Of a stretch of 64,000 nucleotides of DNA, positions 53,038 through 60,647 are shown one piece after another. The translations under genes were made by a program, and so were the position numbers. How positions within the stretch are numbered: position 1 is the stretch's first letter; each line of letters starts with the position of its first letter. Origin of the DNA: Niveispirillum sp048066115 (lineage in GTDB: Bacteria > Pseudomonadota > Alphaproteobacteria > Azospirillales > Azospirillaceae); the NCBI RefSeq assembly GCF_048066115.1, contig NZ_JBLTYX010000017.1, positions 1 through 64,000 of the forward strand, read 5' to 3'. Below the pieces are notes generated by a model. That model did not search any database. It saw only the letters and a list, made by a program, of their open reading frames with translations, and was not told the origin of the DNA.

Positions 53038-54225
53038 ATGAAAGCCACCCTGTTCCGCCTGCTGGCCCTGTTGCTGCTGGTCCCGGCGGCTTTCGCGCAT
53101 GAGATCGGGGACAGCCAGATATTGGTGGAACCGGGCGACACCACCTGGACGGCCCGCATCGTCACCGCGCCCACGGCGCTGATCAACCGGCTGGAGGAAC
53201 AGGCGGGCCAACCGCCGTCGCGCGACCTGACCCAGGAACAGGCCGCCGGGCGCCTGTCCACGCTGGCCGCGTCCCTACCCGCCCATCTGCACGTCACCCT
53301 CGACGGGGCGGAGGTTCCCACCACGCTCGCGGTGGAACAGCTGCACATGCCGGCCGACCAGTCGCAGCCATCCTTCCTGGTGCTGCGCGCCGAAGGCCCG
53401 CTGCCCGCTGGTGCCACGTCACTGACCTGGCGCTTCGACCTGTTGTCGGGCCAGCATGCCTTGCTGCTGGCCGGCCGCACCCATTGGGTGGAGGGTGGTA
53501 CCGAGACCGCCCCCCTGCCCCTGCGCCCCGGCCCGCCGCCGACGCTGATGCAGGTGGTCGGGCAATATGTGCATCTGGGCTTCATCCATATCGTGCCCGA
53601 CGGGCCCGACCATGTGCTGTTCGTGCTGGGTCTGGTGCTGCTGACCACGCGGCTGCGCCCGCTGCTGGTGCAGGTCACATCCTTCACGCTGGCCCACTGC
53701 CTGACCCTGTTCCTGGCGCTCTATGGCGTGGTGGAACTGCCGGCCCGCATCGTGGAACCCTTGATCGCCTTGTCCATCGCCTATGTGGCGATTGAAAACA
53801 TCTTTGCCCGAAGAGTTATGCGGACCTCAGGCGCCGGCGTCGCCATGCGGCGACTTGGCTTACGCGGCATGGGCCGCGCGGCGGCAGTCGCCGCCGAACC
53901 GGGTTCCGATGAGTTGAACTCATCGGAACCCGGTATGCCCCCCTGGCGCCCGGCACTGGTCTTCTGCTTCGGCCTGCTGCACGGCTTGGGCTTCGCCGGC
54001 GTGCTGTCCGACCTGGGCCTGCCCGACCGGGACCGCGTGGCCGCCCTGATCGCCTTCAATGTCGGGATCGAATTCGGCCAGCTGGCGGTAATCGCGCTGG
54101 CCTATGGCCTTGTCCTGCACTGGTTCAAGCACCGCCCCTGGTTCCACGCCCGCCTCATCACCCCCACATCGGCCGCCATCGCCCTGGTCGGGCTCTACTG
54201 GACGGTGGAGCGGGTGGTGGGATAG
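53038..54225 (+). CDS. HupE/UreJ-family membrane protein with in-frame repeat insertion
   Basis: A 395-residue protein. It has a signal peptide ending AFAHE, a periplasmic domain of about 150 residues, then a HupE/UreJ-type membrane region with His-rich helices: HLGFIHIVPDGPDHVLFVLGL, TSFTLAHCLTLFLAL and GLLHGLGFAGVLSDLGLP. Such proteins are proposed metal (nickel/cobalt) permeases. Residues about 261-300 (RRVMRTSGAGVAMRRLGLRG to LNSSEPGM) are not expected for the family. They are encoded by an inverted copy of the family 3 repeat and sit in the loop between ENIFAR and PWRPALVF. The frame stays open, so the protein may still fold. Confidence 0.82.
   Translation: MKATLFRLLALLLLVPAAFAHEIGDSQILVEPGDTTWTARIVTAPTALINRLEEQAGQPPSRDLTQEQAAGRLSTLAASLPAHLHVTLDGAEVPTTLAVEQLHMPADQSQPSFLVLRAEGPLPAGATSLTWRFDLLSGQHALLLAGRTHWVEGGTETAPLPLRPGPPPTLMQVVGQYVHLGFIHIVPDGPDHVLFVLGLVLLTTRLRPLLVQVTSFTLAHCLTLFLALYGVVELPARIVEPLIALSIAYVAIENIFARRVMRTSGAGVAMRRLGLRGMGRAAAVAAEPGSDELNSSEPGMPPWRPALVFCFGLLHGLGFAGVLSDLGLPDRDRVAALIAFNVGIEFGQLAVIALAYGLVLHWFKHRPWFHARLITPTSAAIALVGLYWTVERVVG
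53825..53934. repeat. Family 3 palindromic repeat, copy E, inside the hupE-like gene
   Basis: Read on the minus strand: hairpin ACCGGGTTCCGATGAGTT / mirror, GGCGGCGACTGCCGCC, a GCGCGGCCCATGCCGCG segment, TAAGCCAAGTCGCCGCATGG, GCGCCTGAGG. This is the family order, in inverse orientation to copy D 0.9 kb upstream. No stop codon occurs in the hupE frame across it. Confidence 0.85.
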
Positions 54226-54232
54226 GCAACGC

Positions 54233-54667
54233 CTACGCTTGCTGCGCGTGCAGTGCCACAAAGGCGGCGGGAGAGAGGACCTTTATCTCTTCAAAAGGAT
54301 TCAAAACCAGCAAATCATCGTCACCGGTCACTATCACATGGGCATGCCCAGTAACCGCCGCCTCCAGGATATGATTGTCCTTGGGATCGCGGCACGCCCG
54401 GTTGGTTCGCGGCGGCACGACCCGCAGCCCCGTCTCCAGGTAAGCCGCCAAAAAATTCTGACGGGTGATCCGGGAGGCGTACCGGTCGAACTTCTCCCGC
54501 ATCAGAACCTCGGCCAGTTCACGCACCATCGCGTCCGAATAGAGCATGACGACACCCGGCCGCCCGGCAATGTCGAAGCAATCCCGGATAGGCCCTGGGC
54601 GCGGCCAAAGCACATGACTGAGCACGATATTGGTATCGAACAGGACAAGAAGGGGATCGGCGTCCAT
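54233..54667 (-). CDS. PIN-domain toxin (putative ribonuclease)
   Basis: A 144-residue PIN domain of the putative toxin-antitoxin PIN family. Acidic active-site residues are visible: Asp in LFDTNIVLSHVL near the N-terminus, Glu in MVRELAEVLM, and Asp residues in CRDPKDNHILEAAV and IVTGDDDLL. The protein is expected to be a magnesium-dependent endoribonuclease acting on cellular or initiator tRNA. It lies 11 bp downstream of a small gene on the same strand, its likely antitoxin. Confidence 0.85.
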   Translation of the reverse strand: MDADPLLVLFDTNIVLSHVLWPRPGPIRDCFDIAGRPGVVMLYSDAMVRELAEVLMREKFDRYASRITRQNFLAAYLETGLRVVPPRTNRACRDPKDNHILEAAVTGHAHVIVTGDDDLLVLNPFEEIKVLSPAAFVALHAQQA

Positions 54668-54678
54668 TCGCTTCTGGA

Positions 54679-54930
54679 TCAGGGCCGCTTGCGCGCACGC
54701 CCGAATATCCGCGCGAACTCCGCGTCCTTCATCCCGGTGATCTCGGCGATATCCTCCGGCTCCAATCCGGCCTGTGCCGCCTCGTCACCCACCTGTTTGG
54801 CGGCCTCATTGAACGCGCTGGAACGGCGCTGCACGATCACCGTGACGCGCTCGCCCGGCTTCACGCCGGCACCGATCATCTGGGTCCCGACATTTTCCGG
54901 GGTCACATCGATCAACAGCGCGTCCGCCAT
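54679..54930 (-). CDS. Putative antitoxin of the PIN pair
   Basis: An 83-residue protein from MADALLIDVTPENVGTQMIG. The N-terminal half is a strand-rich part with GVKPGERVTVIVQRRSSAF, as in AbrB-like or similar antitoxin DNA-binding folds. The C-terminal half is an acidic helix (KQVGDEAAQAGLEPEDIAEI) suited to toxin neutralisation. I do not recognise the family; the assignment comes from size, charge and position before the PIN gene. Confidence 0.6.
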   Translation of the reverse strand: MADALLIDVTPENVGTQMIGAGVKPGERVTVIVQRRSSAFNEAAKQVGDEAAQAGLEPEDIAEITGMKDAEFARIFGRARKRP

Positions 54931-55008
54931 CCTGTCGCCCTCCGCGTATCTCTCCCGACTATAGGTCAAAAGCCGCACAAGGAAAGGGGCGCCGCAGCGC
55001 CCCACCCC

Positions 55009-57393
55009 TCACTTCCCGTACCGCGCCACCACCGGCGCATACAGGTCCCAGACCTGGCGGTCGCGCACCGACCGCAGCAGTTTCACATATTCGGCGTGGC
55101 TCCAGGCCAGCGGCGTGGCGCTGTTGGTGCCCTCACCCGCCTTGTAGCCCTTGGGCGCCACCCCCACCCCGTCCCAGACCTGTTCGGGGATCATCAAGCC
55201 ATCATTGGCGAACTTCTCCATGCCCCGCACATAGGTCATGCGGATGGCGTCCAGATCCGCCGCACTGACCCCGCCCGGCTTGGCATTGGCCCGCGCCAGC
55301 TCGTAATGCCCACGCTCGCCGGTGAAGATCGGCCAGACCCGGCCGCGCTGCCCCACACCCATGCCGCCTTCCAGCGGCCCGATGCCGTAGTTCGCACCGT
55401 TGGAGGCATCCTCGCCATAGCCGTCATTGCCATAGCGGCGCCAACCCGGATATTCGCGCGGATCGCCTTCAAACTTGAACAGGTACTTCACCCGCCAATG
55501 GTCGTTGATCCCGGTATCGTCCAGTTCCGCCAGGCTTTCCACCACGCTGGGCGCATCGGCCTTGCGCACGCCATAGCGCACCAGTTCCAGGAAGCCCGCA
55601 TCCAGATACGCATCCTCTTGGCTCGCTTCCTGCCCGTTGCGGACCAGCAGCGGCCCCTTGTCGTTGGGGTTCTCATTCTGGGTGATGCGCAGGAAATAAC
55701 GCCCGTCGCCATACCGGCCGCTGGTGGTGAACATCAGCGCCTCGATCCGGGCATTCACCGCGTCGGCGGCGGCGCGATAGGCCTTGGCGTCATCCGCCTG
55801 CCCGATCTTCTCCGCCATCTCCCCGGCCGCGACCAGCCCCGCCACCAGCGCCGCCGTGCTGGACGGCGAATAGCCTTCCTGTTCCTCCCAGCGTTCCTGC
55901 TGGGTGCGCGGCGGGGTCACGGTTTCCTTGTTCCAATCGACCCCGACCTTGCCGCCCTTGACCAGGAAATCCGCCGCCGGCTTCAGCAGCGACCCGTACA
56001 TGGCCTTCAGCGCCGCCTCGTCCAGCACGCCGGCCTGCCACAGCTTGTAGCCCAGCATGATCGGCATTGCCGTCTGGTCCAGCTGCACGGCCACCCATTC
56101 GCGGGTGCCATCGACATGGGTCTTCTGCAGGAACCAGCCCGTGGCCCCCTTCGCCCCCTTGGTGGTGGCCGACACCTGGATGGTCTTCAGATAATTGAAA
56201 GCGGCCAGCGGCGTGGCGCTGTCACCCAGCGCCAGCAGCGCCATGGCGCATTGATAGAAATCGCGCGGCCACACCGCCTTGTACCCGGTGGCCAGCTTGG
56301 ATGCGTCCACCGTATCGCCCCAGGGCGCGGACAGCGACGCGATCAGGGCGCCGGCATGGGTCTTGTCCTCCTGCGCCTTCAGCACCAGGGCGGAGACAAA
56401 GGCCAGGCTGCCGCCATCCGTGGCCATCGCCGCCAGATCCTTCAGCGGCGCCAGGCCATTGATGTAATCCTCCCAGCCGATGGCGTCGCCCTCGCCGTTG
56501 AACTTGGCCAGCACCGCCGCATAGCCCGCCTTCAGGGTCGCATCGGCCGCCGCATTCGCCGCCGCATGGTCGGCACCGAACGCCACCATGATGTCGTATG
56601 TCGCACTCTGCCCCTCGGCCACAGCCGCCAGTTCGCCTGCCAGCGCCACATTGCCGGCCTTAGACCCCGTCGTATCATACTCGGTCAGCGCCCCGCCGGC
56701 CCGCAACTGGGTCAGCCCGTCGGACTTGCCCACAAAGCCCACGCTGGCCTTGGCGAACGGCTTGTCGGCCTTGATCACCAGATGATGCGTACCCTCGGCC
56801 GCGTTCAGGCTGCCGCCCCTGGTATCCGCCTTGTCGCCGATGCCCGTCCCCGCCATCTGCGGATCGGCCAACAGCACCGGGGTGATGCCACCCTTCAGCG
56901 CCCGGAAGATCGACCGCACCACCAGCACGTCGCGGTCGGGATCGGTGAAGATATGCTTCTCGATCTCGTACCGCCCGGCCCTGTCGCGGTTCACCACCTT
57001 ATAGGCCAGCGACAGCGGCCGCCCGGCCGCGTCCTTGTGCAGATAATCGACACTGGTGTCCATGTCGTCATATTCGGTATGGACGAACCCGTCGCCCTTC
57101 ACCGCGAACTGCAATTCGCGCAGCTGCGCCTCATGGATCAGGCCCTGCATGGTTTCCGTCACCACGCCATGCGCCAGGGAGAACCACACCTTGGAAACGT
57201 TACCGGTCACGCCGCCATCGGCATAACGCCCCTGGACATAGGCCTCATACGAGGTACCGATGCCCTGCTTGCCGGAATAGGAGAGGGTGGGGGCGGCCCC
57301 CGGCGCGCCCGGTGCCGTGGCGGCCAGCGCCGTCCCCGTCATCAGCATGGCGCCCAGCGTGGCGATGGCGGTCGTGCGCAGCGTCCTGTTCAT
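55009..57393 (-). CDS. GH15 glucoamylase/glucodextranase-like glycosidase
   Basis: A 794-residue exported enzyme with a signal peptide (TTAIATLGAMLMTGTALA). The N-terminal beta-sandwich (SYEAYVQGRYADGGVTGNVSKVWFSL) is the bacterial glucoamylase N domain, and the (alpha/alpha)6 barrel has KAVWPRDFYQCAMALLALG, RWEEQEGYSPSSTAALVAGL (general acid Glu) and IPEQVWDG (base Glu). It releases glucose from alpha-glucans in the periplasm. The start at 57393 places the signal peptide. Permeases and glucokinase further on make a complete starch/glucose route. Confidence 0.93.
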   Translation of the reverse strand: MNRTLRTTAIATLGAMLMTGTALAATAPGAPGAAPTLSYSGKQGIGTSYEAYVQGRYADGGVTGNVSKVWFSLAHGVVTETMQGLIHEAQLRELQFAVKGDGFVHTEYDDMDTSVDYLHKDAAGRPLSLAYKVVNRDRAGRYEIEKHIFTDPDRDVLVVRSIFRALKGGITPVLLADPQMAGTGIGDKADTRGGSLNAAEGTHHLVIKADKPFAKASVGFVGKSDGLTQLRAGGALTEYDTTGSKAGNVALAGELAAVAEGQSATYDIMVAFGADHAAANAAADATLKAGYAAVLAKFNGEGDAIGWEDYINGLAPLKDLAAMATDGGSLAFVSALVLKAQEDKTHAGALIASLSAPWGDTVDASKLATGYKAVWPRDFYQCAMALLALGDSATPLAAFNYLKTIQVSATTKGAKGATGWFLQKTHVDGTREWVAVQLDQTAMPIMLGYKLWQAGVLDEAALKAMYGSLLKPAADFLVKGGKVGVDWNKETVTPPRTQQERWEEQEGYSPSSTAALVAGLVAAGEMAEKIGQADDAKAYRAAADAVNARIEALMFTTSGRYGDGRYFLRITQNENPNDKGPLLVRNGQEASQEDAYLDAGFLELVRYGVRKADAPSVVESLAELDDTGINDHWRVKYLFKFEGDPREYPGWRRYGNDGYGEDASNGANYGIGPLEGGMGVGQRGRVWPIFTGERGHYELARANAKPGGVSAADLDAIRMTYVRGMEKFANDGLMIPEQVWDGVGVAPKGYKAGEGTNSATPLAWSHAEYVKLLRSVRDRQVWDLYAPVVARYGK

Positions 57394-57487
57394 GTCTCTC
57401 CCCAACGTCCGGATAGTTCGGCCCCGGCTGGTTGTCACCGGGCGTTGGGGAGATTAGTCAGGCATCGGCGCCGATTTTGTCGGCTGA

Positions 57488-57521
57488 ATACGTATGTTGT
57501 GCAACGCGAAGAAATACGTAT
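57488..57521. promoter_or_regulatory. Paired ATACGTAT palindromes upstream of the glucoamylase gene
   Basis: Two perfect ATACGTAT palindromes (57488-57495 and 57514-57521), 26 bp apart, lie about 100 bp ahead of the glucoamylase start. They flank GTTGTGCAAC. This looks like a two-site operator; the binding protein is unknown. Confidence 0.4.
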
Positions 57522-57544
57522 GCGGCACCCCGCCTTGCCCGCCC

Positions 57545-58663
57545 TTACTTGCTCATATCCAGCACATAGACCTGCCCGATCTCCAGCACCTGCCTGGCAC
57601 CCGCCAGCTGAAAGCCCAGCACCGCCGATCCGGGCGCGATCTCCAGGCTGGACACGGCTTGGGCCTGATGCAGCTTCCAGTCCGGCCCCACCGGCAGCAT
57701 CGTGTCGCCGAACCCGCTATAGGGGGCGGCGTTCATCTGCACCCGCAGCCCCAGCCGCCCCAGCCCGTCCGGTGTTTCCGCCGAAACGGTGCGCGCCCAG
57801 AAGGCCACGGTGACCGGCTGGCCGGGCCGGATGCCCTCGGTCAGCGGCACGCTGACCCCGATGCTGTACGGCTTGTCCGATGCCGCCGGCGACGTGACGC
57901 GCAGGGCATAGCCCCCGCCCACCCCCGGCGTGGCCACCTTGGCATTGCTCTGCCCGGCGCCATAGACGGCCCAGTCGATGCTGCCCGGATCATTGATCAA
58001 CCGGCCGGGAAACTTCACATCCGGCACCTGCAGCCGGATCGGCTGCGCACCGCCCGCCGCTGCCGCCGGTGCCACCGCCGCCTTCACCCCCATATCCAGA
58101 ACGAAGATCTGCCCGATCTCCAGCACCTGTTTGGCCGCCGCCAGCTGCAGGCCCAACACCGCCTTGCCCGGCTCCACCGCCATGTTGGCCTGGGCCCTGG
58201 CCTCATACATCTTCCATTCCGTACCGATGGCCAGCATCGTGTCGCCGAAACCGCTATAGGGCGCCTCGCCCAGTTGCAGACGCAGGCCCAGCTTGCCCTG
58301 CTTGTCGGGCGTATCGGCCGACACCGTGCGCGCCCAGAAGGCGACCGTGATCGCCTGCCCCGGCGTGAACCCCGCCGTCAGCGGCACATTGACCCCGATA
58401 TTGTGCGCAGCATCCGACGCGCTGGGCGACGTCACCTGCAACGCCGCCCCGCCGCCGATACCCGGCGTCTTCACCCGCTTGTTCTTCTGCCCCTGGCCAT
58501 AGACGGCCCAATCCAGCCGCGTGGGATCATTCATCAGCTTGCCCGGCAATTGCGCCTGCAACGCCGCCAGTGCCGCCTCATCCGCGCGTACCGGCACAGA
58601 AATCATCCCACCCGCCAGCAGGGCAACCGCCACCACCGGCAGGACCCAACCCTTCCCGCACAT
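57545..58663 (-). CDS. Secreted protein with two tandem carbohydrate-binding-like domains
   Basis: A 372-residue exported protein (signal WVLPVVAVALLAGGMISVPVRA). Two homologous domains of about 160 residues repeat the same landmarks: PGKLMNDPTRLDWAVYGQGQ / PGRLINDPGSIDWAVYGAGQ, GFTPGQAITVAFWARTVSA / GIRPGQPVTVAFWARTVSA, and PYSGFGDTML. They end in LEIGQIFVLDMG / LEIGQVYVLDMS. The jelly-roll pattern resembles CBM4/9-type sugar-binding domains. No catalytic domain is present. Location next to glucoamylase and a LacI-type operator suggests alpha-glucan or oligosaccharide binding in the periplasm, inferred. Confidence 0.8.
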   Translation of the reverse strand: MCGKGWVLPVVAVALLAGGMISVPVRADEAALAALQAQLPGKLMNDPTRLDWAVYGQGQKNKRVKTPGIGGGAALQVTSPSASDAAHNIGVNVPLTAGFTPGQAITVAFWARTVSADTPDKQGKLGLRLQLGEAPYSGFGDTMLAIGTEWKMYEARAQANMAVEPGKAVLGLQLAAAKQVLEIGQIFVLDMGVKAAVAPAAAAGGAQPIRLQVPDVKFPGRLINDPGSIDWAVYGAGQSNAKVATPGVGGGYALRVTSPAASDKPYSIGVSVPLTEGIRPGQPVTVAFWARTVSAETPDGLGRLGLRVQMNAAPYSGFGDTMLPVGPDWKLHQAQAVSSLEIAPGSAVLGFQLAGARQVLEIGQVYVLDMSK

Positions 58664-58745
58664 GTTTCCTCCCTTTCCCGGTATTGGCACCGGGTTCTTT
58701 GGTGGAGACAGTAAAGCGCCGGTGATGATTGCGATCAATGGGAAA

Positions 58746-58759
58746 TGTGAGCGCTATCA
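58746..58759. promoter_or_regulatory. LacI-type operator upstream of the tandem-domain gene
   Basis: TGTGAGCGCTATCA fits TGNNANCGNTNNCA at all defined positions. It is 83 bp ahead of the start of the minus-strand gene. Confidence 0.6.
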
Positions 58760-58781
58760 TCTGCAACTCACCTCCCCCTTG

Positions 58782-58905
58782 CCGTCATCCCGGCGAAACC
58801 CGGGACGAGAGGGGCCACAGGATCAAACCTACACGCTGCCTTGGATCAACGCTGCCGAGAGGTCGGGTGCCTGGCCCCTGGGTCCCGGCGTGCGCCGGGA
58901 TGACG
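58782..58905. repeat. Dispersed palindrome, family 1, copy h
   Basis: CCGTCATCCCGGCGAAACCC at the left and a mirrored right arm ending at 58905. The centre is closely like copy b at 26043 (GGGGCCACAGG..., GCTGCCGAGAGGTCGGG). It lies upstream of the operator at 58746. Confidence 0.9.
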
Positions 58906-59010
58906 ATCATTTTTGGGAATATCTATAAGTTGATACTTTTTAAAATAAACAATCAAAACTATGAGCCGCCACTCCCATCCTGACACCTCTCCTGTCCCTC
59001 ATGTCCATCG

Positions 59011-59039
59011 CGTGACCGCTACCACTGACAACGCTAACA
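59011..59039. promoter_or_regulatory. Two adjacent LacI-type operators
   Basis: CGTGACCGCTACCA (59011-59024, one mismatch to TGNNANCGNTNNCA) and TGACAACGCTAACA (59026-59039, full match) lie 15 bp centre to centre, immediately after the stop of the MFS gene and upstream of the tandem-domain gene. Confidence 0.5.
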
Positions 59040-59043
59040 ATTG

Positions 59044-60396
59044 TCACCGGTTACCCAGCCGCTCCACGATGCGGCCATGGCGTCGCACATCCAGGCGGTA
59101 ATCGCGCATGATGAACATCGCCGCCAGGATGCCGGCCAGCGGGATCACCCCCATCACCACCCGCAACCCCATCTCCGATCCCCCGCCGCCGGCCTTGGTC
59201 ACCTCGAACCCGTGGAAAACCGCGGCCATCAGCAGGCCGGAGATACCCAGGGCCGCCTTTTGCAGGAAGGCGGCCAGGCCGAAGATCTTGCCCTCGTCTC
59301 GGCGGCGGAACCGCCATTCGCTCCAGTCGACAGTATCGGGCAGCATGGCCCAGATGCAGACGGCATAGGCTGTGTGCCCGGCGCAGGCCAGCGCCAGGGG
59401 CAGGAAGGCGCTCCAATACCCCCACTCCGGCATCAACGCGAATCCAAGGCTGCCGATGGCGAACAGGGTGCCGCCGACCATGAAGCCCGTGCGCTTCTCC
59501 GTCCGCCGGATCAGCCAGACCCACAGCGGCACACAGGCGACATTGATGATGCCGAACAGCGCCATGGCCTGCTGGGCCCGTTCCATGTCGCCGATACCGT
59601 ATTTGAAGAAATACAGATAGTTACGGGCCTGCAACGGCACCATGATCTGGGAGATCAGGATGCAGAGGTAAAGCTGCACCGTCGGCCCGCCGCGCCGGGC
59701 CAGCGCCAGGAAGCCCTTCAGATCGTCCCAGACCCGCACATCGCGTTGCAGCCGCGCCGCCGCCACCGGCTGTTCGCGCACCATCAGGAAGCAGGCCACG
59801 AACGCCACCGCCGACAGCGCCCCGATGATGCTGGCTGCGATGGCATAGCCGCGCGCCGCGTCCCCGCCGGCGAATTCCCGGGCCAGCCACGGCATCATCC
59901 ACGACACCGCCGCACCGCCGCCGAAGGCGAACAGCATGCGCCAGCCGGTCAGCGATGTGCGCTCGTCCGCGTCGCTGGTCATCCGCGCCGACAGCGATGA
60001 ATAGGGGATGGCCACCACCGTATAGGCCGTGCGCAACAGCATATGCGTGCCCAGCGCATAGGAAACGGCCGCCGCCCCCACCAGACCGGGCGCGGTGAAG
60101 GCCAGGGCCGAACTGGCGGCCAGCGGCAGGGCGCCGAACAGCAGATAGGGCCGGAAACTGCCCCAGCGCCCGCGCGTGCGGTCGGCGATCAGGCCCATGA
60201 TCGGGTCGGCGATCCCGTCCCACAGCACGGCCACGAAAAAGGTGACGCCGGCCCAGACCGGCGACAGCCCCATGATCTCGGTCTGGAAAAAGGTCAGGAA
60301 CAGGGCCATCCCCTGCCAATGCAGGTTCAGCCCGAAATCCCCCAGCCCATAGCCGAATTTCCGGCCCAGGCCCAACGTGCCCGCCTTCCGCTCCAC
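59044..60396 (-). CDS. Sugar MFS transporter, GPH-like symporter
   Basis: An inner-membrane carrier of about 450 residues and 12 helices. KFGYGLGDFGLNLHWQ at the start, DGIADPIMGLIADRTRGRWGSFRPYLLFGALP (the GPH/MelB-like loop) and AIPYSSLSARMTSDADERTSLTGWRM are diagnostic of glycoside:cation symporters. The GTG at 60396 is used because GGGAGGA lies about 8 bp in front and upstream codons look non-coding. It diverges from the GluP-like permease and probably carries di- or oligosaccharides. Confidence 0.9.
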   Translation of the reverse strand: MERKAGTLGLGRKFGYGLGDFGLNLHWQGMALFLTFFQTEIMGLSPVWAGVTFFVAVLWDGIADPIMGLIADRTRGRWGSFRPYLLFGALPLAASSALAFTAPGLVGAAAVSYALGTHMLLRTAYTVVAIPYSSLSARMTSDADERTSLTGWRMLFAFGGGAAVSWMMPWLAREFAGGDAARGYAIAASIIGALSAVAFVACFLMVREQPVAAARLQRDVRVWDDLKGFLALARRGGPTVQLYLCILISQIMVPLQARNYLYFFKYGIGDMERAQQAMALFGIINVACVPLWVWLIRRTEKRTGFMVGGTLFAIGSLGFALMPEWGYWSAFLPLALACAGHTAYAVCIWAMLPDTVDWSEWRFRRRDEGKIFGLAAFLQKAALGISGLLMAAVFHGFEVTKAGGGGSEMGLRVVMGVIPLAGILAAMFIMRDYRLDVRRHGRIVERLGNR

Positions 60397-60588
60397 TTCA
60401 TTGTCCTCCCAGGGACATGCCGGTGGCGGTGGTTTCCACCTGTCCCCGGCACTTGTTCTTGGATGCCACCTGAACATGGCCGCCCCACCCCTGCCAAGAC
60501 CGTTTACGAAATTACCCGAACCACCCCCTTTTCCTGTTGCATCGTTACGGGATTCGGCACAAAAAGGGCCGTTAACGCAAATCAATGT

Positions 60589-60602
60589 CGACAGCGTTGT
60601 CA
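60589..60602. promoter_or_regulatory. LacI-type operator between two permease genes
   Basis: CGACAGCGTTGTCA matches TGNNANCGNTNNCA except for the first base. It sits in the 251-bp divergent gap and overlaps any start before 60648, which supports the TTG at 60648 as the real start. Confidence 0.55.
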
Positions 60603-60647
60603 ATTTCTGCGACATGTCGAGACAAAGCAAAACCATGGGAGGACGCC

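Noticed and set aside
53825..53934. The hupE insertion as a sequencing or assembly error
   Set aside because: The inserted DNA differs from every other copy in the window, has the opposite orientation to the nearest one, and keeps the frame open.
23237..58905. Repeated GTCACCCCGGCG units considered as a CRISPR array
   Set aside because: Units are dispersed over 35 kb, palindromic, and without regular spacers or cas genes.
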